From Methylococcus sp. UBA6136 (GTDB lineage Bacteria > Pseudomonadota > Gammaproteobacteria > Methylococcales > Methylococcaceae), in NCBI GenBank assembly GCA_002423305.1, contig DIVI01000008.1:1-9193 (forward strand): DNA of 9,193 nt, given 5' to 3'. Position 1 is the stretch's first letter. The number at the start of each line of letters is the position of its first letter. The position numbers and the translations under genes were made by a program. The notes beneath the pieces were generated by a model, which made no database searches, had not been told where the DNA came from, and was given only the letters and a program-made list of their open reading frames with translations. Below are positions 1 to 5,768 of this stretch, in pieces.

Positions 1-225
1 GAGAAGCAGGGATTTCAGCAGGCCCAGTGTATAGAGCAATAGGCAAACCAGATAAAACGGCAATCCCAACCAGAAGAACAAAGGCAGGTCATAGATCGCG
101 TCGGCGGCGAAGAAGACAACCGGCGGTATCGCCGCGAACAGACGCAACAGGAACAGGTCATGTCGCGGGCTGACTTGAAGGATATGTGCGTCAATACCGC
201 GCAGCCAGGGCTCAAGTCTGATCAT
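1..225 (-). CDS. Partial small membrane protein of unknown function (3' end beyond left edge)
   Basis: This frame is open from an ATG at 225 to the window edge (75 codons) and carries a GAGGAAAG ribosome binding site just upstream. The peptide begins MIRLEPWLRGIDAHILQ and then has two strongly hydrophobic stretches, about residues 24-41 and 48-70, separated by a short acidic turn (AADAIYD). That pattern fits an integral inner-membrane protein with at least two spanning segments; the C-terminus is missing. It lies 54 bases downstream of the ferritin-like gene on the same strand and is probably the last visible member of that operon. I do not recognise the family. An overlapping minus-strand frame at 15-215 is Cys/Arg/Ser-rich and looks like a shadow. 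Confidence 0.6.
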   Translation of the reverse strand, partial: MIRLEPWLRGIDAHILQVSPRHDLFLLRLFAAIPPVVFFAADAIYDLPLFFWLGLPFYLVCLLLYTLGLLKSLLL

Positions 226-279
226 GACGCTTTCCTCTTTATTTACCGGTGACCCGGTGAAAGATTTTCGCCGGAAAGA

Positions 280-681
280 TCAGCCTTCCCGGTGCACGCA
301 GCGCTCAAAGGCCGGCAAGTGTCGGTCGCGGGAGGCGGATTGCAGATGCAGGAGCACGCGACGGACATCCGGCTCGGATGTTTCCGCCAAAATTCGATCG
401 TACATGGTCATGTTGTCCTGTTCGGCATCAACGGCCTGCTCGCACGCTTCCTTCAGTGTGGCGGGCACTGTGATATGACAGGGCCAGTGGTCGACGGGGA
501 CTTCAATTTGGTAAGTCTCGAACAAGTGCACCAGGGCTTCCACATGGCGGCCCTCGGCTTCGTGAATATTGACGAAGGGGCGAACCGGCCCAAACTTTTC
601 GAGGATTTTGGCGTAGGTGGCGCGGGATTTGTATTCGTCCAACAGCGCCAGGGTCAAACGATCCTTGAGTGTCATGCTCAT
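280..681 (-). CDS. Cytosolic DUF2202-like ferritin-fold protein
   Basis: A 133-residue, four-helix ferritin-like protein without a signal peptide. Helix 1 holds LLDEYKSRATYAKIL (candidate ligand E16). Helix 2 holds HEAEGRHVEAL, whose E43-G-R-H46 is the ExxH di-iron motif of ferritin/rubrerythrin families. Helix 3 holds AEQDNMTMYDRIL (E87), and helix 4 holds SASRDRHLPAF, the S..RHL.AF signature typical of DUF2202 (H121). Such proteins are thought to bind a di-metal centre, but their reaction is not established; iron handling or peroxide protection is an inference. The ATG at 681 is preferred because AGGAGA lies about 7 bases upstream; a second ATG is two codons on. It sits 55 bases after the DUF1269 gene and 54 before the membrane gene, so all three probably share a transcript. 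Confidence 0.85.
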   Translation of the reverse strand: MSMTLKDRLTLALLDEYKSRATYAKILEKFGPVRPFVNIHEAEGRHVEALVHLFETYQIEVPVDHWPCHITVPATLKEACEQAVDAEQDNMTMYDRILAETSEPDVRRVLLHLQSASRDRHLPAFERCVHREG

Positions 682-708
682 CTTGGTCTCCTGCTGATGT
701 TCATTGGC

Positions 709-726
709 CAGTCAGGGGTGTGACTG
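709..726. repeat. Small intergenic hairpin between DUF1269 and ferritin-like genes
   Basis: CAGTCA at 709-714 is the exact reverse complement of TGACTG at 721-726, around a 6-base GC-rich loop. No T-run follows on the minus strand, so it is not a good intrinsic terminator. It could stabilise or partially attenuate the operon mRNA, or be chance. Confidence 0.3.
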
Positions 727-736
727 CAAAGGGTGT

Positions 737-1237
737 TTAAGGGAAAACGTGGGGGTCTACTCCCTCGAGTTCGACCTCGGGATGGTGCTTCAGGACGATG
801 GTCTCGATCTCCTCGACCCGCTCGCGGGGAACATCGATGATCAATAGCAGTTCGCCACGATCGATGGCGGACTGATAATCCTCGATTCGCCGGCTATCGG
901 CGCTGATGCCCACCATGCTGGACATGAGCCCGCCCACCCCAGCTCCAGCGAGGGTAATGGCGAGCACCGCACCCCCGCCGAGCACCAATCCCGTTGGGAC
1001 GGCCACGGCGACCAACCCGCTCAAAAGTCCGGTAACTCCACCCAGTGCAATACCCTGTTCCAAGGCGGGGTAAAAATCGGACGACTCAAGCACGGATGCC
1101 TCGGGCAACTCACCCAACGGAGTGCCCGTCTTGGCCACAATCTGTATGTGTCGCTCCTCAACGCGCTCCAGTAATAGCTCATCAACAATGGCGCCGGCGA
1201 TGACGGTGTTCGGTATCAAAAAATAGATGCGTCTCAT
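737..1237 (-). CDS. DUF1269 family glycine-rich membrane-associated protein
   Basis: A 166-residue protein. Its N-terminal part (MRRIYFLIPN, then AIVDELLLERVEERHIQIVAK and GTPLGELPEA) is characteristic of DUF1269 proteins, whose biochemical role is not known. Residues about 62-110 form a long Gly/Ala/Val/Leu stretch rich in small residues, compatible with two membrane-embedded helices. The C-terminus (GELLLIIDVPRERVEEIETIVLKHHPEVELEGVDPHVFP region) looks like a soluble alpha/beta fold matching the N-terminal half. The start at 1237 is supported by AAGGAG seven bases upstream. It is the first gene of the leftward operon and is divergent from the thioredoxin-fusion gene, with a shared upstream region of about 160 bases. 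In other genomes such proteins are found in stress-related settings; a role here is inference. Confidence 0.85.
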   Translation of the reverse strand: MRRIYFLIPNTVIAGAIVDELLLERVEERHIQIVAKTGTPLGELPEASVLESSDFYPALEQGIALGGVTGLLSGLVAVAVPTGLVLGGGAVLAITLAGAGVGGLMSSMVGISADSRRIEDYQSAIDRGELLLIIDVPRERVEEIETIVLKHHPEVELEGVDPHVFP

Positions 1238-1265
1238 GACCTTGCTCCTTACATTTGGGTTAATG

Positions 1266-1292
1266 TTGTATCGATTAGCGCTCGCTTATAGT
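1266..1292 (+). promoter_or_regulatory. Weak candidate sigma70 promoter for the thiol-transporter gene
   Basis: TTGTAT (1266-1271) and TATAGT (1287-1292) are separated by 15 bases, shorter than the optimal 17. It would give a leader of about 100 bases before the ATG at 1401. The divergent gap 1238-1400 must hold promoters for both directions; I saw no stronger match for either strand. Confidence 0.2.
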
Positions 1293-1400
1293 CTGAGTGT
1301 CGGTGATTGATGTTCATATCGCAAGGGTTGTGGTTAACGGATTCGCTGATAAGAATCAGGCTGATGGCTAATCCATCTTATGGAAATCAAGAGGTTTGTC

Positions 1401-2621
1401 ATGAAAATCATGCTCGGCAAAAGCTGGCTTGTGGTGTTTTCCAGGCTATGTCTCATCGGTGCTCTCGGGCCGGCTATCGCCCTTGAATCCAGCCAACCGT
1501 CAGCGACACTCTATTTTTTCTGGCAGACGGGGTGTCCGCATTGCGCCCGTGAAAAAGACTTTCTCCAGCGACTGAAAGCCGAGCAGCCCGCATTGCAGGT
1601 TCACGAGTTGGAGATCAGTGAAGTTCCCCGACACTATGAAGTGTTTCGGGCGGTGATAGAGCGGGCCAACATTGAGAAGCCCGGAGTACCCCTCACGGTG
1701 ATCGGCGAAAACGTCATCGAGGGTTACAACGACGACAATACGACGGGCGCTGACATCCGGATGAGGCTGGCGGAATGTATCGGCGACCCTTGTCGGGACT
1801 GGATTGCGCCGATTCTGAGCGGGCACTCACCTTCCGCGGTAGACCCCGCGATCAAGACAGTGACGCAACCCCTCAAGGTTCTGAAACTGCCGGTTTTTGG
1901 CGAGATTGATGTCGGTCAGGTTTCGTTGCCGCTCCTCACTCTCATGCTGGGTGCCGTGGATGGATTCAATCCCTGCGCGATGTGGACGCTGGTATTTCTG
2001 ATCAGCCTGCTGGTAGGACTGCGGGATCGCTTCCGCATGTGGCTGCTGGGCGGGGCCTTTATCGTCGCCTCCGCTACGGTCTACTACCTGTTCATGGCGG
2101 CTTGGCTGAACCTGTTGCTGTTCCTCGGCATGGTCTTTTGGATACGGATCGGGATCGGCGTGCTGGCCCTGGTCGGCGGCGGCTATTACCTTCATGAGTA
2201 CTTCGTGAACCCCGAGGGTATCTGCAAGATCACCGCACCGGATTCGCGTCATCGGGTACTGGATCGTCTGCGAGGTTTAGCGGCGGAGCGCAATTTCCTG
2301 GTAGCGCTGACCGGAATCGTCCTGCTGGCGTTTGTTGTCAATGCTGTCGAGCTGGTTTGCTCCGCGGGCTTGCCGGCCATCTTCACCCAGGTGCTGGCGC
2401 TCAGTCATCTGCCAACCTGGCAATACCATGCCTATTTGGCGCTCTACATCCTCGTCTTCATGCTGGATGACCTGCTTGTATTCTTCGTGGCCATGAAGAC
2501 CCTCAAGGTCACAGGGTTGACCGGCGCCTATGTCCGACAGGCGCATTTCATCGGTGGGGCGGTCATGGTCCTGATCGGATTGATGCTCCTGTTCAGGCCG
2601 GAATGGTTGAGCTTCGGCTAA
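1401..2621 (+). CDS. Exported thioredoxin-like domain fused to DsbD/CcdA-like transmembrane thiol-disulfide transporter
   Basis: A 406-residue protein from the ATG at 1401, chosen because AAGAGG lies six bases upstream; an in-frame ATG at 1380 adds seven residues but has no ribosome binding site. Residues about 8-28 are a signal or anchor helix. A thioredoxin-fold domain follows with FFWQTGCPHC (active-site C45-P-H-C48) and the cis-proline signature GVPLTVIG (P97). C126 and C131 form an additional pair. From about residue 175 there are roughly six hydrophobic segments. NPCAMWTL in the first (C192) and VELVCSAGLPAI (C320) are the paired membrane cysteines of the DsbD/CcdA superfamily. This family carries reducing power across the inner membrane through successive disulfide exchanges. 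Here the thioredoxin domain is N-terminal and probably periplasmic, whereas in DsbD the thioredoxin-like domain is C-terminal. Substrate unknown. It appears monocistronic. Confidence 0.85.
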   Translation: MKIMLGKSWLVVFSRLCLIGALGPAIALESSQPSATLYFFWQTGCPHCAREKDFLQRLKAEQPALQVHELEISEVPRHYEVFRAVIERANIEKPGVPLTVIGENVIEGYNDDNTTGADIRMRLAECIGDPCRDWIAPILSGHSPSAVDPAIKTVTQPLKVLKLPVFGEIDVGQVSLPLLTLMLGAVDGFNPCAMWTLVFLISLLVGLRDRFRMWLLGGAFIVASATVYYLFMAAWLNLLLFLGMVFWIRIGIGVLALVGGGYYLHEYFVNPEGICKITAPDSRHRVLDRLRGLAAERNFLVALTGIVLLAFVVNAVELVCSAGLPAIFTQVLALSHLPTWQYHAYLALYILVFMLDDLLVFFVAMKTLKVTGLTGAYVRQAHFIGGAVMVLIGLMLLFRPEWLSFG

Positions 2622-2939
2622 AGCCCAACAGGGCCTAGTAGTGCGTTTCAGCAAAACCATTACCGTTCGCGGTGAGCCCTTCGGCTGCGTTCAGGAGAGC
2701 CTTGTCGAACCGCTACTGCCTGCCAATATTGGCCTTCGACAGGCTCAGGCCGAACGGATTATTTGTAATCGTTTTAATGGGACGATCTACTAGGCCTTTG
2801 CCGCCGTTAAAAGCCGGATGCAGCGTTGGCTGCTATCGGTGCCCGCCACACTCGATGAGATCTTGCTATTGCGCTCTGCTGATCGGGCTGGGGTTCTGCT
2901 TAACCCAGTCTCTCATTCCGAATAAAAACAGGTGACGGT
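2622..2939. other. 318-base intergenic region between convergent transcripts
   Basis: This gap lies between the stop of the thiol transporter (+) and the stop of the YdhR-like gene (-), so it should hold termination signals for both. It contains the inverted repeat described separately (2663-2757), but no classical GC stem followed by a T-run. Downstream of the repeat a 35-codon frame at 2818-2925 (MQRWLLSVPATLDEILLLRSADR...) looks more protein-like than random but has no ribosome binding site and no family I recognise. A longer frame at 2672-2935 crosses the repeat and is not credible. Confidence 0.5.
2663..2757. repeat. Dispersed-type intergenic inverted repeat (CTTCGACAGGCTCAG...CGAACGG class)
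   Basis: The right arm (2733-2757) reads CCTTCGACAGGCTCAGG then CCGAACGG. The left part (2663-2708) begins CCGTTCGCGGTGAGC and ends CTTGTCGAA, the inverted counterpart of the right arm interrupted by about 23 bases. Those bases contain a direct partial copy, CCTTCG followed by TCAGG. The elements can therefore pair into a long stem. From memory, closely similar words recur as dispersed intergenic repeats in many proteobacterial genomes. Here it follows the thiol-transporter stop by about 40 bases and may act as a transcript-end or mRNA-stabilising structure. A search of the host genome for further copies would confirm it. Confidence 0.65.
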
Positions 2940-3251
2940 CTACTTCGATGAATAAAACGGAGAAAGCATGCCGATATTGGCATCCGCCGTGATGTCACCA
3001 TCAAAGAGCTTGACTGATAGATTTCCATTGACCTGCTTAACAAATGGAATCAGCAATCCATCGATATAGGTCTGGGCATTATCAATTGAGTCGAACTCAT
3101 AGAATCCGCCGACCGTTTGGTTATTAATGCCGCTTAGCCAGGTCTTTGACTTGAGCCCAGCATATTTCTTCATCTCAACATTAATGGGCTGCCAATCGAT
3201 CTGGTCAAAAGGGATAGCGACCTGAAATTCCGCATATAAAAAAACTTTCAC
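2940..3251 (-). CDS. YdhR-like small putative monooxygenase (dimeric alpha/beta-barrel fold)
   Basis: A 103-residue protein that reads MKVFLYAEFQVAIPF from a GTG start at 3251. GTG is chosen because AGGAG lies five to six bases upstream; an upstream ATG at 3326 would overlap the SDR gene and adds a low-complexity, non-homologous leader. The body matches the YdhR family: a first beta strand (VFLYAEFQ), a helix, then GLKSKTWLSGINNQTVGGFYEFDSIDNAQTYIDG, like the E. coli YdhR pattern of tryptophan/GGxYxF/A.AYL. The C-terminal strand is LSVKLFDGDI. YdhR resembles antibiotic-biosynthesis monooxygenases (ABM superfamily), but its substrate is unknown. The gene is the last of a leftward operon, 43 bases after the SDR stop. 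Confidence 0.8.
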   Translation of the reverse strand: MKVFLYAEFQVAIPFDQIDWQPINVEMKKYAGLKSKTWLSGINNQTVGGFYEFDSIDNAQTYIDGLLIPFVKQVNGNLSVKLFDGDITADANIGMLSPFYSSK

Positions 3252-3294
3252 AGTATCTCCTGAATGCAATGGTGGGGTTGAACAAGTGGTTCGA

Positions 3295-4029
3295 TCAAAA
3301 TGGCTCTTTAAAAGGCCTGAGATCAAGTTCGTGGGTCCAGGCGCTTGGATGTTGCTGATGCATGGCCCAGTAGGTCTGGGCTATGGCATCCAGTTGCAAC
3401 AGTCCGTCAGCACCCTTGATTGCGACAAGTCCTGGGAACTGGCTATGCGCACGTTCACCATCAATCACACCGTCAATGACGGTATGGATGACATGAATGC
3501 CTTGCGGCCCAAATTCCCGAGCCATTCCCTGAGCCAGTGCCCTGACCCCCGCCTTGGCGGCTGCAAATGCGGTAAACGGGGGTCTGGCTCTGAGTGAGGC
3601 CGTTGCTCCTGTGAAAAACACGGTGCCTTGTCGCTGCGGAAGCATCATTTTGATGGCCTCTCGGCCAAACAAAAATGCACCCAGCGTGTTTTGCTCCCAG
3701 AGGGTCTTGAACAGGGTGAGATCCGTTTCCAAAAGTGGGGCAGAGGCATTGGTATCCACGTTATAAACGGCGATGGACAATGACCTATTTTTCTCAGTCG
3801 CTGTCTCGAATAAGTGTTCTATATCGCTCTCGCTGGTTGCATCAGCCACTACGGGCAGAACAGCACCCCCCTTGCGGGAGATGCTGTCGGCAACCCGATC
3901 AAGTTTTTCGGCACTCCGTCCAGCAATGACCACGGTAAGCCCTTGCGCCGCAAAGTGCGTAGCCAAGGCTGCGCCTAATCCTTCCAGTGGACCAACGCCC
4001 AATATGAGGGCGCTCATGTCATTCGTCAT
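3295..4029 (-). CDS. Short-chain dehydrogenase/reductase (SDR) family protein with Tyr-to-Phe active site
   Basis: A 244-residue Rossmann-fold protein of normal length for a classical SDR. The nucleotide-binding turn is LGVGPLEGLGAALA (G13xxxG17xG19), followed by AGRS at 37-40 and VADAT near D63. N114 (WEQNTLG) and S145 (GATAS) are retained from the catalytic set, but the normal YxxxK motif reads F155-A-A-A-K159, so the catalytic tyrosine is phenylalanine. I recall SDRs with a similar FAAAK sequence in proteobacteria, so this is probably a subfamily feature rather than a mutation. It may be a poor oxidoreductase or may use another proton donor. NAD(P)-dependence is inferred. The start at 4029 has GAAGG seven bases upstream. 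It follows the methyltransferase by 26 bases. Confidence 0.85.
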   Translation of the reverse strand: MTNDMSALILGVGPLEGLGAALATHFAAQGLTVVIAGRSAEKLDRVADSISRKGGAVLPVVADATSESDIEHLFETATEKNRSLSIAVYNVDTNASAPLLETDLTLFKTLWEQNTLGAFLFGREAIKMMLPQRQGTVFFTGATASLRARPPFTAFAAAKAGVRALAQGMAREFGPQGIHVIHTVIDGVIDGERAHSQFPGLVAIKGADGLLQLDAIAQTYWAMHQQHPSAWTHELDLRPFKEPF

Positions 4030-4055
4030 GGGTGCACCTTCGTCTTTGTTGGCAA

Positions 4056-4712
4056 TTAAACCGCGCGAGCGAAAACCAGGGAGAAATTATTGGCTGGCAT
4101 ATCGATGATCTCCTGAAGCGCCATCCCATGTTGACTCGCGGCCTGCTTGAGGTCGGCCACATCCTTCAAACCCCACTCCGGTACCTGGTGGGATGACAGT
4201 GTTTTGTGGAATTCTTCATTGGATTCAGTAGTGAATCCTCCCTCGACCCTGAATGGGCCGTAAATCAGCAAGATGCCGTTTTCGCTGAGTAGATGCGAGG
4301 CGCATTCCATCATTCCATCGGCAATGGAGATCGGCGCGACCTGAAAGATATTGATACAGAAGATAGCGTCGAAACTGCCTTTTTCGCCAGGATTGAACCA
4401 GGTATCCGGGTCCGTTAAATCCAGGTGAACTGGATCGGCAATGTTGTCGTGACCATGATCAGCCGTGAGCTGCTTGATGTTGTCAAAAACCTCTTGATCC
4501 TTGTCGCTAGGATGGAAGTGAAGGTGATCGAAATGGGGTGCGAAAAAGTTGATGTGCATTCCGCTACCGCTGGCCATCTCCAGAATTCTGCCGCTGTCTT
4601 TGGGGAGCTTTTCCTTCAGTACGCCCAGGATGGGGTCACGGTTGCGGTTGCCGGCCCAAGCCACATATTCACTCAGCGGGTGCGGATTCAAGGGTGGTTT
4701 AGTATCGCTCAT
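4056..4712 (-). CDS. DUF938 / METTL26-like SAM-dependent methyltransferase
   Basis: A 218-residue class I methyltransferase. AWAGNRNRDPIL (18-29) is the conserved N-terminal signature of DUF938. ILEMASGSGMHINFFAP (43-59) is SAM-binding motif I, followed by FHPSDKD (66-72) at the usual acidic-loop position. DAIFCINIFQVAP (115-127) is the motif IV region, and LLIYGPFRVEGGFT (148-161) is strand 5. The methyl acceptor of this family is not established. The start at 4712 (MSDTKPPLNPH) is chosen because GGAGGAG lies six bases upstream; an ATG at 4790 would add 26 residues of unlikely sequence. It is first in the three-gene operon with the SDR and YdhR-like protein, suggesting they act on a common small molecule (inference). 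Confidence 0.87.
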   Translation of the reverse strand: MSDTKPPLNPHPLSEYVAWAGNRNRDPILGVLKEKLPKDSGRILEMASGSGMHINFFAPHFDHLHFHPSDKDQEVFDNIKQLTADHGHDNIADPVHLDLTDPDTWFNPGEKGSFDAIFCINIFQVAPISIADGMMECASHLLSENGILLIYGPFRVEGGFTTESNEEFHKTLSSHQVPEWGLKDVADLKQAASQHGMALQEIIDMPANNFSLVFARAV

Positions 4713-4759
4713 GATGGTCTCCTCCAGATTTATTAATTGTTGATCTATCGCCCCAGCAT

Positions 4760-4773
4760 TCTGATGTATCAGA
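4760..4773. promoter_or_regulatory. Candidate operator, 6-2-6 inverted repeat
   Basis: TCTGAT-GT-ATCAGA is a near-perfect palindrome about 50 bases upstream of the methyltransferase ATG. The same CTGAT/ATCAG half-site appears in CTGATCAG at 4825-4832 and ATCAGG at 4840-4845. Spacing and clustering would suit a dimeric repressor of the leftward operon. No regulator gene is adjacent. Confidence 0.3.
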
Positions 4774-4871
4774 CAAGATCGGCGACCCACTGGTGAGGCA
4801 AGTTATGAGCCAATTCTTTGAAACCTGATCAGTCAAAAAATCAGGGGGTTAGAGACATAAAGGTGAATCAT

Positions 4872-4912
4872 TAGAGAAGTATGGCTTCACTTTGTGAACC
4901 AGGGCTTCTCTA
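4872..4912. repeat. Nested inverted repeat (41 bases)
   Basis: Outer arms TAGAGAAG (4872-4879) and CTTCTCTA (4905-4912) are exact 8-base complements. Inside them TTCAC (4886-4890) and GTGAA (4894-4898) form a second 5-base stem around TTT. The six-base internal segments between the two stems are mostly unpaired. No T-run follows, so it is not an intrinsic terminator. It may be an operator, an RNA structure, or a small repeated element. Confidence 0.4.
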
Positions 4913-5034
4913 GGATCCGGTCTTACGTAAGTAAGTGGGCAAGAATGGCCGAACGTTGCCGGTTCGGGTGAGCGCGCCTGGGTGTTTTGACTTTTCTGGC
5001 TTGAACGTTTGGGCAAGTGCGTCAACATGTCGCA

Positions 5035-5062
5035 TTGTGTTTCGACTAAGCTGGCCTAAATT
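5035..5062 (+). promoter_or_regulatory. Weak candidate promoter for exported ferritin-like gene
   Basis: TTGTGT (5035-5040) and TAAATT (5057-5062) are 16 bases apart, giving a predicted start near 5069 and a leader of about 30 bases. The match is modest (three and four of six consensus positions). Confidence 0.25.
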
Positions 5063-5089
5063 CCAATATGAGGGTTATCTAATATTGGA
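5062..5089 (+). promoter_or_regulatory. Inverted repeat covering the Shine-Dalgarno of the exported ferritin-like gene
   Basis: TCCAATAT (5062-5069) pairs exactly with ATATTGGA (5082-5089) around a 12-base interval. The right arm runs into the ribosome binding site (GGAGAAAG, 5087-5094) four bases before the ATG. It could act as DNA (an operator for a dimeric protein over the transcription start) or as RNA (a stem masking the ribosome binding site). If transcription starts at about 5069 the RNA stem could not form in full, which favours an operator. Confidence 0.4.
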
Positions 5090-5097
5090 GAAAGATC

Positions 5098-5652
5098 ATG
5101 AAGACGAAATTTTTTACCGGCCTGCTGATTGTTTTGTTGAGTTTGGGCCTGTCCGTGGATGCGTGGTCTGCGGGTCGGAGAGGGGGCGGGCCAACCAGCG
5201 TGGTTCAGCCGCTGACTCAGGGCGAGATTGATACGCTCAAGTACATGCGGGAAGAGGAGAAGATGGCCCGTGATCTCTACCTGAGCTTCGATCAGTTTTA
5301 TGCCGCCTCGGGTGTCCGTGTGTTTGGCAACATCGCCCGCTCGGAGCAGAAGCATATGGATGCGATCAAGAAGTTGCTGACCACCTATGGAATAGAGGAC
5401 CCGGTCACGGATGACACCGTCGGTGTTTTCGCGAACGAAGAGCTAAAGAGTCTCTACCAGACGCTGCTGCTGAGAGGCGAGGCGAATCTGATGGAAGCCT
5501 TCAAGGTGGGGGTGTTGGTCGAGGAGACAGATCTGGTCGATCTGGCCAAGGCCATCGCGGAGACGGATAAAACCAACATTGAACGGGTTTATCAAAATCT
5601 GCTGAAGGGCTCTGAAAATCACCTCAAAGCCTTCAATCGCCAGCTGCAGTGA
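5098..5652 (+). CDS. Exported DUF2202 ferritin-like protein
   Basis: A 184-residue protein. Residues 1-25 are a signal peptide (MKTKFFTGLLIVLLSLGLSV, ending WSA), so the product is periplasmic or secreted. A short Gly/Arg linker (GRRGGG) follows, then a four-helix DUF2202 domain. Helix 1 has YMREEEKMARDLYLSF (E53/E54). Helix 2 has IARSEQKHMDAIKKLL, with the ExxH motif E83-Q-K-H86. Helix 3 spans EANLMEAFKVGVLVEETDLVDL (E142/E143), and helix 4 carries YQNLLKGSENHLKAF with the family's S.NHL.AF ending (E173, H175). These residues suggest a di-metal site, but the activity of the family is unproven. It is single-gene, with a strong terminator 15 bases downstream. The start has GGAG and a GAAAG-rich leader immediately upstream. 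It is a distant paralogue of the cytosolic protein at 280-681. Confidence 0.9.
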   Translation: MKTKFFTGLLIVLLSLGLSVDAWSAGRRGGGPTSVVQPLTQGEIDTLKYMREEEKMARDLYLSFDQFYAASGVRVFGNIARSEQKHMDAIKKLLTTYGIEDPVTDDTVGVFANEELKSLYQTLLLRGEANLMEAFKVGVLVEETDLVDLAKAIAETDKTNIERVYQNLLKGSENHLKAFNRQLQ

Positions 5653-5666
5653 TGCTCGAATGATGT

Positions 5667-5700
5667 ATCGCCCCTCGGCAATGTCGAGGGGCGATTTTTT
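5667..5700 (+). terminator. Strong rho-independent terminator
   Basis: ATCGCCCCTCG (5667-5677) pairs perfectly over 11 bases with CGAGGGGCGAT (5685-5695) around a 7-base loop, followed by a run of six T residues ending at 5700. It terminates the exported ferritin-like gene. It has no T-run in the opposite direction, so the convergent sensor-kinase transcript is probably not ended here as an intrinsic terminator. Confidence 0.93.
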
Positions 5701-5768
5701 GCGGTGGTTACAGGGCATCATCAATGACTTTTTCACCCACTGGGGGACATGGAAATCGCTGAAATGGG

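Larger units (their letters stand above)
4713..5097. other. 385-base divergent intergenic region rich in inverted repeats
   Basis: This gap lies between the starts of the methyltransferase operon (-) and the exported ferritin-like gene (+), and must drive both. I see no credible gene; an apparent 98-codon frame starting at 4935 overlaps the ferritin-like start and is Cys/Arg-rich. It contains a 6-2-6 inverted repeat at 4760-4773, a CTGATCAG palindrome at 4825-4832 whose half-site recurs as ATCAGG at 4840, a large nested inverted repeat at 4872-4912, a 10-base palindrome CTTACGTAAG at 4922-4931, and a stem over the start site at 5062-5089. Confidence 0.5.

Noticed and set aside
292..723. 143-codon plus-strand frame opposite the ferritin-like gene
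   Set aside because: It is antisense to a gene with clear DUF2202 motifs and a good ribosome binding site; its translation shows no recognisable domain.
1827..2252. 141-codon minus-strand frame opposite the thiol transporter
   Set aside because: Gln/Arg/His-rich shadow of hydrophobic membrane codons on the other strand.
2672..2935. 87-codon plus-strand frame in the 2622-2939 gap
   Set aside because: It starts inside the inverted repeat, has no ribosome binding site and gives a Cys/Arg/Pro-rich peptide.
4935..5231. 98-codon plus-strand frame upstream of the exported ferritin-like gene
   Set aside because: It overlaps the true start and signal peptide in another frame, and its composition is not protein-like.
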